A DNA stretch of 64,000 nucleotides. It comes from Amblyomma americanum (lineage: Eukaryota > Arthropoda > Arachnida > Ixodida > Ixodidae). Of this stretch, positions 43,200-53,174 are shown piece by piece. The notes under the pieces are model-generated. The model was given only the letters and a program-made list of their open reading frames with translations, was not told where the DNA came from and made no database searches. Each line of letters opens with the position of its first letter. Position 1 is the first letter of the stretch. A program made the translations under genes and the position numbers. The stretch is from positions 56,911,368 through 56,975,367 of the forward strand of contig NC_135505.1 of the NCBI RefSeq assembly GCF_052857255.1, given 5' to 3'.

Positions 43200-44078
43200 C
43201 AAAGCAACGAAGAAGCTGACGACATCGCGACAGCTGCACACCAACTACCTGCCAGCGATCTGCCCCTTGCGCAGGAGGACGTGCGTGCGGCCATCCACGA
43301 CCATCTCCGAAAGCGCACCCCGACCGACGCATCGCTGGAGGTGAGCGCATCGACAGTGTCACCGGCTGTCGCGCACTTACACGGTCACAACGTGCAATGA
43401 TCCTCTGTGCGCGCATTGGCTGCGTGTGGCCCGGGGAACGACGGGTGCGTCACAGAATCGCGACGAGTGATGTGTGTGACAGATGCGGTGCAGTGGAAAC
43501 ACTAGAACACCTGCTCATTCACTGTACCGCGTTCGCCGATGCTCGTCGCGATATGCTCGCGGCCTATAGGGCGCAGGGCATACTACAGACTCCATCAAGG
43601 CGCTATTGTGGCCGCAGGGCAGTGCGCGCACTCTGAGCGAACATTGGTGATCCTCTGTGCATTCCTCGAACACACGGGCTTGACGTCCCGTCTACTCTCC
43701 TTCAGGTAGTTACACGCAGTGACCGAACGCTCCGCGAGTTCTACCTTGAACGATTAATAAATGGACGCCCCACTCCAGTTGTAACCAACACAGTGCTGTG
43801 CACGTGTGTGATTTAATTCCTCTAAAATGAACTAATCACGCGCACAACCTGGACACATTTCTTATTGTGTAAATAGTTTGTACATATTACTTCTCCCCTG
43901 TCCTCTATTCCTGTCCCCTCACCTCTTTCATTTCATTTCTCCATTCTGCCTGCTGTCCTTTATTTCTGCTGCCCCAGCTCAGGTGCTTCAGTATCGATGG
44001 CAGATGCCGGGGCTAGCAAAAATCTTTTCCTTCCTTTTTACTATTATTTTTAATAAAACCACTACCACCACCACCACA
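43200..44078 (+). mobile_element. LINE 3' fragment with terminal zinc domain
   Basis: A frame at 43397-43636 reads MILCARIGCVWPGERR and then SDVCDRCGAVETLEHLLIHC, the CCHC that follows RNase H in several LINE groups. A second frame just upstream (43215-43400) looks coding too (QLPASDLPLAQEDVRAAIHD). AATAAA occurs at 43755. The part from about 43866 matches the insert at 16750-16966 in reverse and ends in AATAAAACC plus ACC triplets at 44054-44075. It may be one 5'-truncated LINE or two adjoining fragments. Confidence 0.6.
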
Positions 44079-44179
44079 CGGAGTCGGTTGTGCACCTTTC
44101 ATTTCGTGAAAATGAACAGCCTTAGTAAAGTTATCAACGGAAATGAATTCGATGAACGCCGCCGGCTCACATGTTTTGT

Positions 44180-44300
44180 TTGGTTTTTGAGGAAAGGAAC
44201 TAGCACAGTAACCGTCTCACATATCTCGATGGACACCCGAACCATGCCCTAAAGGAAGGGATATAGGAGGGAGAGAAAGAAGAAAGGAAAAACTGAAAAA
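44180..44300 (-). mobile_element. Ruka-like SINE tail
   Basis: Contains TTTGGTTTTTGAGGAAAGGA, CACAGTAACCGTCTCACATA, GGACACCCGAACCATGCC and AAGGAAGGGATATAGGAGG, then fades. Confidence 0.7.
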
Positions 44301-44340
44301 AGAAAGTTCCATTTTGAGGAAAGGTGCGGCGCTGCGCAGT

Positions 44341-44370
44341 GGCGGAACACCTGTGGCTCGGTGTTCCGCC
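44341..44370. repeat. Perfect 11-bp hairpin in a GC-rich patch
   Basis: GGCGGAACACC (44341-44351) and GGTGTTCCGCC (44360-44370) are exact complements around an 8-base loop. A palindromic TGACGTCA lies at 44416-44423. Confidence 0.8.
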
Positions 44371-44495
44371 AGGCGGTGAGGCGACGGAGTCGGCGGCGGC
44401 CACTTGCGCCGTGCATGACGTCACTTGTGCTCCGATATACGCCGGCTCACGCGAAGCACGGTGTTGACTAGCGTAGTGAGAGCTTTTCGCTTCAA

Positions 44496-45530
44496 AACTT
44501 TATAAAGTGAAGGGGAGTTGGGCGAGCTTATGAGTGGGGCCCTCATTCCTGGGCTGCAACGGCTTGAGCTTGCCTGCGGACGTGTCGTATGAGGGCCCGT
44601 TGGTCCTCCAGGCGATCTCTGGTCAGCAGCGCCTCCCACCGCTCAAAAGACATGTTTGCCATCTGTAGAGTGTTTGGTTCGGCCCCACAACCATACGAAG
44701 TGTGGAAGAGTGTAGGGCGGGCCTGGCACCAGGGACAGGTTTGGGAGTATAATGTTGGGTGTATGAGATGTAGCTATGGAGGTTTGAAAATGTGTTCGTC
44801 TTTATCTGCTTCCAAGAAATGGCATCTGGGGTGTCTAATTTCCTATGAGGTGGAGGGAAGTGTCTCTTTTGAAGAGGCTGAAACTCGAGGCATTCATTAT
44901 AACTAGAAGGCATAGGGGTAAAAGCCGGGCACAGTTTGTGGCCCGCTCGGTTAATGATGGCTCCAGCTAGAGCATGTGCCCTCTCATTTCCTTCCAGTTC
45001 CTCGTGGCCGGGGTCCAGGTGATTTGGCGGTGCATGGTGAGGGGTATAGTGCCCATGAGTCGACCGACGTGGTTGGGGACTCGGCCTCTCAGGAAGTTTC
45101 GGCACGAGTGTTTTCGAGTCTGATCACACGAGCGCTTTGGCGTTGGGACTCGTAATGCCTGATGGCAATGGCGACGGCCGTGGTCTCCGCGGCCGCTGGT
45201 GTTTCGGCTCTTACAGAAGCAGTGAATAGAGTGAAGAAGTAGTGGTCCACTGCCGTCACTGCGTACTTGTCACTGTCCGGATATGCTGCGGCGTCAACAT
45301 AAACTACGTTCGGGGAATTGGCTAGGCATCGGTGTAGGTAGCACACTCGCGCTCGACGTCTACCTGTGTGAACGTCTTTAAGCAAATGTTTAGGTGTCGG
45401 AGCCACGCTCATATATTTCCTGTGCTATTCTTCTAGAGAGGGTTGAGCTTGTAGTGCGCGGATGTCCGCAACTGTAGCTGCTCGGCGTAGGATAGCTTGT
45501 CCATCTTGGGCGGTCTGGTCTTAGCGCTTG
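44496..45530 (-). mobile_element. 5'-truncated LINE with RNase H
   Basis: On the minus strand the connector between RT and RNase H appears near 45480-45350 (QLRTSAHYKLNPL, then a GRRRARVCYLHRC stretch). RNase H follows: VVYVDAAAYPDSDKYAV (first Asp), ETTAVAIAIRHYES (Glu), RVIRLENTRAET (decayed third motif) and DPGHEELEGNERAHALAGA, a diverged form of the TPGHxGLxGNExAH motif, in the frame at 44623-45105. The C-terminal NQTLYRWQTCLL region is at about 44650. The 3' end at about 44496 adjoins CTTTTCGCTTCAAAAC. RT is missing. Confidence 0.75.
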
Positions 45531-45554
45531 AGGCGGTAGTGGGAGAGAGCTGTG

Positions 45555-45760
45555 GGCTCCGTACATTAGCGCTGACAACGTTGTGGCAGACACACGGCAG
45601 CCTAGAAATACGCCGCAGCTTTTCAGTGATCAACCGTTCGCGATCAACCGCTAATATAATTGCAACCTGCCAGGGTGGCAGGGAGTGCACTCTGCCTATG
45701 CCATGCGCGGAACGCACTCAACGTTACAGCCGCCAAGCCGCGTCTAGTTACCCGATACAC
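45555..45760. repeat. Dispersed repeat family A, copy 2
   Basis: CAGTGATCAACCGTTCGCG, then CCTGCCAGGGTGGCAGGGAG and GCGGAACGCACTC match 42980-43095. Confidence 0.6.
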
Positions 45761-46540
45761 CACAGGTTTCACTCTCTAACCTGGTTTAGCAGCAGTTGAA
45801 CCGCAGCTAGTTTTCTCTTGAAGAGGTTCATCATTAGCGCAGTTACAGCCATCACAATCACGCGACATTCCTCGTCACGTTCCCTCTTCGAGACATTTCT
45901 ATCACCGACGTGGGCGACTAGAGCCCGAAAGGAAACTTTCGTTCCTTCTCTGATTTTAGCGGCAGGCGTGGAATCTGGCAGAGTACTGCTACAGAGCTTA
46001 GATTATGCCTGTATATTCTAGGCACTATACTACGACAGAAGCCTACATCTCAACCGACCTTGTCAAGCGTTTCTTTCTCGCTTTTTTGCGACCCAAGGTG
46101 TTCTGGCGTGCTTTCCGGTGGGATTTTTGCCTTCAGTGCAATTTGTTTGCTTTTGAAAGCAAAAGCCTTTCTTGGCTAATGAGTGGCGTGGACGAAAGTT
46201 GTCCGCACGAACTGTGAATCAAACATTTTGCGCTGAATAAGAGAAAATTGTAAAAGTAAATCTAGCAACAGTTCTTAAGCAACGAGTATGTAAATAAAAA
46301 ACCAGAAATAAAAATAAAAACGAAGTAGTAAAAAAAATAAAAAGTAGAAATGAAATAAAAGAAATGAAACAAAAATTATAAACAAAAAATAAATAATGAA
46401 GCCAAATTATAACAAATTAGATGACGCTGAAGCTTCGTTTTTAAGAGTGGGACGCGACAGCTTGTTGAAGCGTTGCTAAGGGGTCCACGGAACACCTTCG
46501 ACAGTGCGGCGCGCCGCTTTGCCTGTTAGACAATTTCAGG
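45761..46540. other. No gene; A-rich low-complexity block
   Basis: 46285-46410 is a run of AAATAAAA-like words. Nothing else was recognised. Confidence 0.55.
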
Positions 46541-46700
46541 AAAGGAAACCACGCGTGTCTCACGTACCTTGGTGGACACCCCGGAAAGCGCTGTAAGAGA
46601 ATAATTAATAATAATGATAATTGGATTTTTGGGGAAATGGAACAGCGCAGTATCTGTATCATATATCGCTGGACACCTGAACCGCTCCGTAATTGAACAG
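46541..46700 (-). mobile_element. Two Ruka-like SINE tail fragments
   Basis: 46541-46596 has CAGGAAAGGAAACCACGCGT and GGACACCCCGGAAAGCGCTG. 46620-46693 has TTGGATTTTTGGGGAAATGG, CAGCGCAGTATCTG and GGACACCTGAACCGCTCCGT. They are separated by an AT-rich spacer. Confidence 0.65.
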
Positions 46701-47030
46701 GATTACCTGACACCTGATTTAATATCTGCTGCTGGTTCTTGGACGCAAGATATTAAACTTATCTTTGGAGTATGGCGGGGTGCTAGACGCACTCTGGCAC
46801 GGGTCGGCCCGGTATTGCACTGGATGTATTGTATTGGATGAGCCCGGGGCCTACGGGCCTATTAGCGCGCGGCGCCTTTTCTTTCTATCTTTCATCTCCT
46901 ATCCATTAAGTCGCCTACTTTCAGCACGCGGCAGCGAGCATGGCTAGGCCTGAGCCAGTAGGCAGGCCCGTGCACTTTCCTTTCTTTCTGTTAGCAGCAA
47001 CAGCAGTGCCGTAAGGAAAGGAATAAACGA
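46701..47030. other. No gene seen
   Basis: Unassigned mixed sequence before the inverted SINE pair. Confidence 0.4.
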
Positions 47031-47041
47031 GGGAGTTGAAG

Positions 47042-47150
47042 AAGAAAGGAAGAAAGAGGTGCCGTAGTGGAGGACTCCGGAATAATTTCGACCAAGTGGG
47101 GAACTTTAAATCCGGAGCCCTCCACTACGGCACCTCTTTCTTCCTTTCTT
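47042..47150. repeat. Long hairpin from two inverted SINE segments
   Basis: 47042-47081 and 47111-47150 are reverse complements over 40 bp with one mismatch, separated by 29 bp. Both are the same part of the Ruka-like SINE (GTGCCGTAGTGGAGG core) in opposite orientation. Weaker pairing extends outward into GAGGGAGT/ACTCCCTC. The right segment continues to about 47205 as a SINE tail. Confidence 0.9.
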
Positions 47151-47204
47151 CTTTCACTCCCTCCTTTTTCTCTTCCTTGACGGCGCGGTTCAGGTGTCCA
47201 AAGA

Positions 47205-47209
<5 letters not shown>

Positions 47210-47238
<29 letters not shown>

Positions 47239-47300
47239 CATACATACATACATACATACATACATACATACATACATACATACATACATACACACATACA
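47210..47300. repeat. Tetranucleotide microsatellite
   Basis: About 22 units of ATAC/CATA, nearly perfect, located at the 3' end of the right-hand SINE segment. Confidence 0.95.
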
Positions 47301-47324
47301 AGTTTTATTCTCCACAAAGAAGTG

Positions 47325-47607
47325 GAAGGAGGAGTATCTGTCTCACATATCGGCGGACACCTGAACTCCACCGTAAGGGAAAGGATAACGGAGGAAGTGA
47401 AAGATGAGAAGAAAGAAGAGGTGCCGTAGTGGAGGGCTCTGGAATAATTTGGACTACCTGGGGATCTTTAACGAGCGATGATATCGCACAGCACGTGGGC
47501 GCCTTAGCCTTCCGCCTCCATCGAAACGCGGCCGCCGGCTTCGGGTTCGAACCTGGGAACTCCGGATCAGTAGTCGAGCGCCCTAACCACTGAGCCACCG
47601 CGGCGGG
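47325..47607 (-). mobile_element. Full-length Ruka-like tRNA-derived SINE
   Basis: On the minus strand it starts at about 47607 with CCCGCCGCGGTGGCTCAGTG. The A box is at 47583-47597 and a perfect B box (GGTTCGAACCC) at 47543-47553. The body includes GGCGCCCACGTGCTGTGCGA and CCAGAGCCCTCCACTACGG, and the tail GGTGGAGTTCAGGTGTCCGCC. RNA polymerase III would transcribe it from the internal promoter. It would rely on LINE enzymes for mobility. This is the best copy in the window and serves as the reference for the others. Confidence 0.85.
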
Positions 47608-47647
47608 ATAACGCGCCACAACGGTAGAAAAGTGAAACGAAATTTTA

Positions 47648-47720
47648 ATACGAAAATTGGTTTTGAGGAAGGATGTGATGCCTGCCTCACATATCTCGGT
47701 GGACACCCGAACAGCGCCGT
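47648..47720 (-). mobile_element. Ruka-like SINE tail at the LINE-A junction
   Basis: AATTGGTTTTGAGGAAGGA, then CTCACATATCTCGGTGGACA and CCCGAACAGCGCCGT. The LINE-A 3' end joins directly after GCCGTGGGGG. Confidence 0.8.
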
Positions 47721-47789
47721 GGGGGATTGGTTGGTTGTGAAACTTTATTTCCAGCGGATATAGAGGAGCGACACGAAGTCGCCCCCCGC

Positions 47790-50700
47790 TTAAACGGCGG
47801 CCGCTATCCCTTGGGCAGCGGCGGCGTCTTCAGCCAGCTGCAGGAGCTTGATCTGTATCCCCGGGTCGGGGCTGAGCAATAGAGCCTCCCAATGAGCAGA
47901 GTCGGTAATGAAGTGACTCGCGGGTAGGGACTGCGGGCAGTTCCAGATCATATGATTTAGATCGGCTTTCGCATCACAATTTTTGCATTTGTTTGAGTAG
48001 AGTCCTTCCGAATAGAAGCTACACAATTGGGGATTTGGATAGGTGTTAGTTTGAAGTTTACGCCAGGCTTTGGCCTGTTGCTTGAAGAGCGTTTTATCTG
48101 CTGGGGGGAATCTGAGTCTTCCAAGCCTGTAGTGCTGCAGGATTTCTCTGTAAGAAAACAACCTGTCCTTGCCAGAGTATAGGGCGGGTGGGCTGCACGA
48201 CCCAGCTCGGCGGGACAGTTCTCGAGCTAGGTTATGAGCCGCCTCATTACCAGCAAGGGAAGCATGAGCAGGCGTCCAGATTAGGCGAATGCGCCGCGTG
48301 GGCTGATACTTTAGCAGAATCCGTGCTGCTTGTGGGGAGATTCTTCCAAACGTGTAGTTACGTATAGCCAATTTTGAGTCGCTGACAATGGTTTCTGCCG
48401 AGGATCCTATATGGCTAGAGCGATGGCTGTTTCTTCTCCAACATGTGTGTGCTGAGTGCGTATAGTGCCCCCAGTTATGAGTGTACCACGTTCCGTGGTG
48501 ACCACAGCTACCATCTTGTCAGCCGAAGAATCTGCCGCATCTACATATACCACAGAGGTATCATTACTAAAGCGTTTGCCTAATGATTTGGCTCTCTCTG
48601 TACGACGTTCAGCGTGGAAATCTGGGTGCATGTTCCGAGGTAGTGGAGGAATGACCAGAAGCTGGCGTACATGTTTGGGAAGGTCAGTTGTGGGTCCGCC
48701 TTGTCGTTCGTATGTTATGCCTAGTGTGGACAGAATGTGTCTGCCAGTTGGTGTGGCCGATAGTCGTTCGTACTGCGAGACGGTTACCGCTTCAATAATC
48801 TCGCTTAGGGTGTTATGAAGACCGAGACCTAACGCTTTCTCAGTCGCTGTGTGCATGGGTAGCCCAACTGCCTGTTTGACGCATTTTCTGATTATGGCCT
48901 CCACTTTTTCTTTTTCAGCTGACTTGAGATGTAGGTAAGGGCATACGTAAGCTATGCGGCTTATCACAAAGGCTTGTACTAAACGGAGAGTATTGCTTTC
49001 CTTCAAGCCCGAGTGGCGGTTACTAATGCGGCGAATGAGTCGCATAAATTGCTGCGAGGTTCCCTGAAGCTTCCGAATTACGTCACCATTGAAGCCGTGT
49101 TCTTGTAGAATTAGGCCCAAGATTTTAATTTTGGGCACTCGAGGAATGGGGACTCCGCGAATACTGAGTTCGATGGCCGGTGGGGTTTGCGCAAGGGATC
49201 TGATGTTGCGGAATATGAGAAATTCAGATTTGGCTGGAGAGCACCGCAGCCCCCTAGGGTCTACATAGTTCCCCACGATATCTATTACATGCTGTAGTCT
49301 CTCCTCGATTTCGGCATCATCGCCCTCGGCGGTCCACAAGGTGATATCGTCAGCATAGAGGCTGTGGTGGAGTTGCGGAACCTGCGCTAATTGGTGTGGA
49401 AGTTTCAACATTGCAACGTTGAAGAGAAATGGTGATAGGACCGATCCCTGCGGGGTGCCCTTGTTGCCGAGGGGGAGGTCATGCGAGTGGAGACCTCCTA
49501 CTTGAAAATACGCCTTTCTACCTGAGAGAAAGTCGCGGATATAGTTGAAGGTGCGGGCTCCCACCCCGAGTTCATGCAGGTTCTCCAAGATCGCATCATG
49601 TCTGACATTGTCAAAGGCCTTTTCCAGGTCAAGTCCAAGAATTATTCTGGTGTCCCGCGTTTTTGCCTCAATATACTGATGTTTGAGCTGAAGCATTACA
49701 TCCTGCGTAGAAAGTTTTGGTCGAAATCCAATCATGGTTGGAGGGTACAGCTCGTTCTCCTCCATAAACCGGTTGAGGCGGGTATGAACTACGTGCTCCA
49801 TGAGCTTACCTACACAAGACGTGAGCGAAATCGGCCTGAGGTTCTCAAGGCTGAGTGCCTTTCCTGGCTTTGGGATGAGAATGATCTCTGCCGTTTTCCA
49901 TTTGTGGGATGGAGCCCTCCGACCAGCATTTCTGCATATACTCAGTTAGTAATTGTAGCGACACTTCATCCAGGTTGCGTAGGATCTTGTTCGATACTGC
50001 ATCTGGGCCAGTGGCGGATTTGCAGTTTAGCCTGGCAATCTCTGCCCTAATCTCATCCACAGTAATGGGGGAGTCGAGCTGTGTGTTTTCCGGACCAGCA
50101 TAATCTGGGAAGGCTTGGATAGGAGCATTGCCAATATATCTATATTTAAGTTCAAGGAAAAGGTTCTCTGGTGGGCCTGCATACTCATGCACAAGCTTCT
50201 GCAGGTTCTGCCTCTGGGTGGTTCTGCTACCTGTAGGGTCAAGTAGATGACGGAACAAGTGCCAAGTCCTAGAGACTCCCATATTGCGATCCATTTGGTT
50301 GCATATGTCATCCCAGTTTTGTTGAGTAAGTTTAGCTGCATGATCCTCGATCTCCTTGTTTAGCATAGCTATTCTTCTGCGCAGATTGCGGTTCCACCGC
50401 TGTCGTTTGAGTCGGTTGTCGAGTCCTCTCTTTGCCTCCCATAGGTGATGAAGCCGGCTGTCCGCAATCTCCAGGTGGTCAGCCTGGTCTAACGTATGGG
50501 TGACTGCTTTGGCATCTTGACAAAGATCCTGTGCCCAGATATCTATGTCTAGTATTTCGGGGGTATCAGCTTCTCGGGCGGATCTTTTAGCGCGGAACGT
50601 GTCCCAATCGACAAGGGTGGGGGCTCGAGCGCTACGACGTTTGTGGCCAGTTGAGGTCACTATTTCCAATATGTAGTGATCGCTGCCGAAATTTTGTTGA

Positions 50701-51214
50701 GTGTTTATCCATGTTGGAGTGCCCGAATTTTTAGCAAAAGTCAGATCGGGAGACGTATCCCTGGAAACACTGGTACCGCAGCGGGTGGGGACTAGTGGAT
50801 CTGTAAGAAGAGTCAACCCACACTGTTGTGCGGTGAGCCACAGTTGTCTACCTTTAATGTCCTCCTGTGCGTAACCCCAAGCCGAGTGTTGGGCATTAAA
50901 GTCTCCCGTGATAATAACGGGGTGATTGCCTGCGAGCTTCAGGGTCGCCTGAAAAAGCGGGCCGAAGCTTGCTTTCCGTAACTTTGCCTGCTATAGACAT
51001 TCAGCACAAACAGACTGTGGTCGGGTTTCCTAGGCGGAATTAATTCGACTAGCACGGATTGATACCCAGCTAGCTTGCTATTATTTTGTGTCTCTTGTAG
51101 TGCGATTAAGTCCGGTCCGTCCCTATTGTTGAGGAATTGTTGCAGTACAGCTCGTTTGCGGCTAAATCCTCGGCAGTTCCACTGCCAGATGGTGTAATTG
51201 GGTTGTGGCGCCAT
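47790..51214 (-). pseudogene. LINE-A ORF2: endonuclease, RT, RNase H, zinc domain
   Basis: The start is MAPQPNYTIWQWNCRGFSRK at 51214. The endonuclease shows WNCRG, LIALQET (catalytic Glu), TGDFNAQHSAWG near 50910 and FGSDHYILEIV near 50680. About 40 residues appear to be missing after LAGYQS (near 51050), where the protein jumps to LVELIPPRK. RT spans 50100-48950: SATGPDAVSNKILRNL, MIGFRPKLSTQDVMLQL, LGLDLEKAFDNVRHDAI, GTPQGSVLSPFLFNVAM, LYADDITLW (intact YADD). RNase H has VVYVDAADSSAD, GEETAIALAI, IVSDSKLAIR and LIWTPAHASLAGNEAAHN, so its catalytic residues are all visible. A CCHC ends the protein (CKNCDAKADLNHMIWNC). Frameshifts lie near 50980, 49905 and 48405. Confidence 0.9.
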
Positions 51215-51296
51215 GTTGTTGCTAGTCGGATACCGCTTCAGAAGAAGCGGGTTTGCGAATTTTGTGCGGAAGGAGCCTGCTCTCTGCTTCCTGCTG

Positions 51297-52881
51297 TCAG
51301 CTGCCTAAGTTAATTAATTCCTGCCGGTGTCTGCATAATTCTTCCATGATGGAAGTCATTGTAATCTGCACTTGAATGAGGGTGCTGTTAGTCTGCGTTT
51401 GCGCTTCTTCAATTTTGTGAATGGTGTCGGCTAGTGTTTGGCCTTCGGACAGGGAATCGCCTGCTTTTCGCTTAGGCGGGGGTGCCCGCGTTGATTCAGC
51501 ATGCATGTCCACTCCGGCGGAGCTTGAGGGGGTAGGGTTATTGGCGCCATCGGTCGTAGGCGGTGACCCAGCCTGCATTTGTTGCTGTTTTAGAGCGGCA
51601 TTTTCTTTCTTTAGGTCCTCGACCTCACGAAGTAATTTCCCTACCAGCACTTTCAGGTCTGCTAGCTCAGAGGGGTTGGAGTTAGATTTCCGGGAGGCTT
51701 TATCTGCCCAGCCTACCTTTTGCGTGCCGACGGCGTCATGGTTCAAACCGGGGTTCCGTGGCTGGTGTGAAGGAGTCCTGGATTTGGAGGCCCACCGGCC
51801 TCTCGGTTCCAGTCGTGGAAAGGAGCTGGATCGATTTGTTCGTCCCCTGCTTTTGGAGCGGCTGCGTCGCTCTTTAGACTGCGGCGACTCCTGGCTATGC
51901 TGGGTCAGATGTTGGCGTTCCTGTTCCCAGCGGCGTTTGCTGACAATGTATGGAGTGCGGTAGATTTCGCGGCATTTGTTGCTGCCCAGTTCATGGCCCT
52001 TACCGCACAAGGCACACTCGGGCTCGCAGCTATGTGTCTCAGGAGGATTGGCCACGCCGCATCCGCGGCAGCGAGCGTTTTTCGGGTCCGGGCAAACGTC
52101 TCTGCGATGTCCGAGTTGTCCGCACAAAGAACACACTTCGTATTTTTTTTTTGTAGAGGCAGCAGCGAATCATGCCACCACCGAAGCTGATCCAACGGGG
52201 AACTCGCTCGCCGTTGAAGAGAATGAGGACCGTCTGCGACTGCGCACCCATGCGCCGGACTCCACATATTGGAGGATTCCTTGGATGCTGAAGGTTCGCA
52301 AGGATGTCAGCGTCCGATAGATGTTTCGGAACGCCTTGGATCACTCCTTTACCACTGCCATCCGGAGTGGCGACATACGAGGTGATGGCGATCTTGTTCT
52401 CGCCGTAGATGAGCTCCTTGATGTTTAAGTAGCGTTTCACTCGTACCGCGGAATGGGTGGCCACCAGTATGGTGTGTTGCTTGAAGTTGAGTAGCATGCA
52501 GTCTTCAGATGATTCTGCCAAGGTGAGGCCCGCGGCGTCCCGGATGAGTTGAAAGATGCCGAGTTGGCCACAGCTCTCGAGTATACGGAGGCCGCCCGAT
52601 GGCCGGAATATCACCTTGGTTAGGCCCTTGGGTAGGCGAGGTAGGTTCGACGCCACCGATTGTCGAGCAAGTCGTCGGCCAAGCTTTTTCACAGAGGAGT
52701 CGGCAGAGTGCCGCATGCTGCCCTGTCCCTGGGCGCGATCGGTTCCATTGTGTGCCGCGGGGTTATTCCTTTGGCGTTCGTGACCGGAGCGTTTCGATTC
52801 ACCGACGGTGAACCAACCATATTGGTGCGAAACCTCTTCGCGGCTAATGTCAGTCCCCTCCACGGTGACTTCCATGTCCAA
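51297..52881 (-). pseudogene. LINE-A ORF1 (gag-like), broken at an A10 run
   Basis: Start MDMEVTVEGTDISREEV at 52881. The N-terminal part (52881-52150) has LTKVIFRPSGGLRI, then SAVRVKRYLNIKELIYG and VIQGVPKHLSDADILANL, a layout typical of ORF1 proteins that bind nucleic acid. After a run of ten A on the minus strand (52143-52152 on plus) the frame shifts. The C-terminal part (52136-51297) has three knuckles: CSLCGQLGHRRDVC (CX2CX4HX4C), CRGCGVANPPETHSC and CALCGKGHELGSNKC. An arginine/serine-rich stretch and a leucine-rich coiled-coil-like segment (VGKLLREVEDLKKEN) follow. The break lies entirely in the homopolymer, so it may be a sequencing error or a slippage site. Confidence 0.88.
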
Positions 52882-53174
52882 TGTTGGAGGAAGATCCCAC
52901 TCAGATAATGCGGCACAACCCTGTCAGAGCGGGGTCTCTAGGCCTGGCGTGGGCCTAGCGGGCAGGGCGTACCGGCGAGAGCCAAAACGCAGAAAACTCC
53001 GCAGAAACAGGCAAAAAGGGACTTGCCGATGCGTCCGACGGCGTTATCCGAGCTTCGAAGACGAAATCCAGGCAAGAGCGGTGTTGACCGTCGCTGAATT
53101 CAGCGGTGGGCATGGGTGAAGCGAGGAGCGTTCGCGCGAGCGTCCGATCAACGCCACGTCCGAGCCGTGTCCCC

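Larger units (their letters stand above)
47726..53174 (-). mobile_element. LINE-A: near full-length two-ORF LINE
   Basis: On the minus strand: a 5' UTR of about 290 bases starting GGGGACACGGCTCGG, ORF1 (52881-51297), ORF2 (51214-47790), a short 3' UTR and a tail of AACC repeats. Flanking GCCGTGGGGG (47716-47725) and GCCGTGTGGG (53175-53184) agree at nine of ten bases. Its 5' end therefore abuts the 3' end of another copy of the same LINE. The 3' 310 bases are almost identical to that copy and the next. Few mutations for its length: about four frame breaks and an endonuclease gap. RNase H and APE endonuclease place it in the I-like superfamily. Confidence 0.9.

Noticed and set aside
43878..44252. 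124-codon plus-strand frame starting in a pyrimidine-rich tract
   Set aside because: It runs through a LINE 3' UTR, its triplet tail and a neighbouring repeat, so it is not a gene.
45895..45945. Small inverted words GAAAGGAAAC/CTTTCGTTCC as a regulatory hairpin
   Set aside because: Short, imperfect and isolated; expected by chance in this amount of sequence.
46991..47371. A 126-codon minus-strand frame with repeated YVCM units
   Set aside because: It is the translation of the ATAC/CATA microsatellite and the flanking SINE, not a protein gene.
47543..47607. tRNA gene in the Ruka-like SINE head
   Set aside because: A and B boxes are good, but the sequence continues into the known SINE body and lacks tRNA folding.
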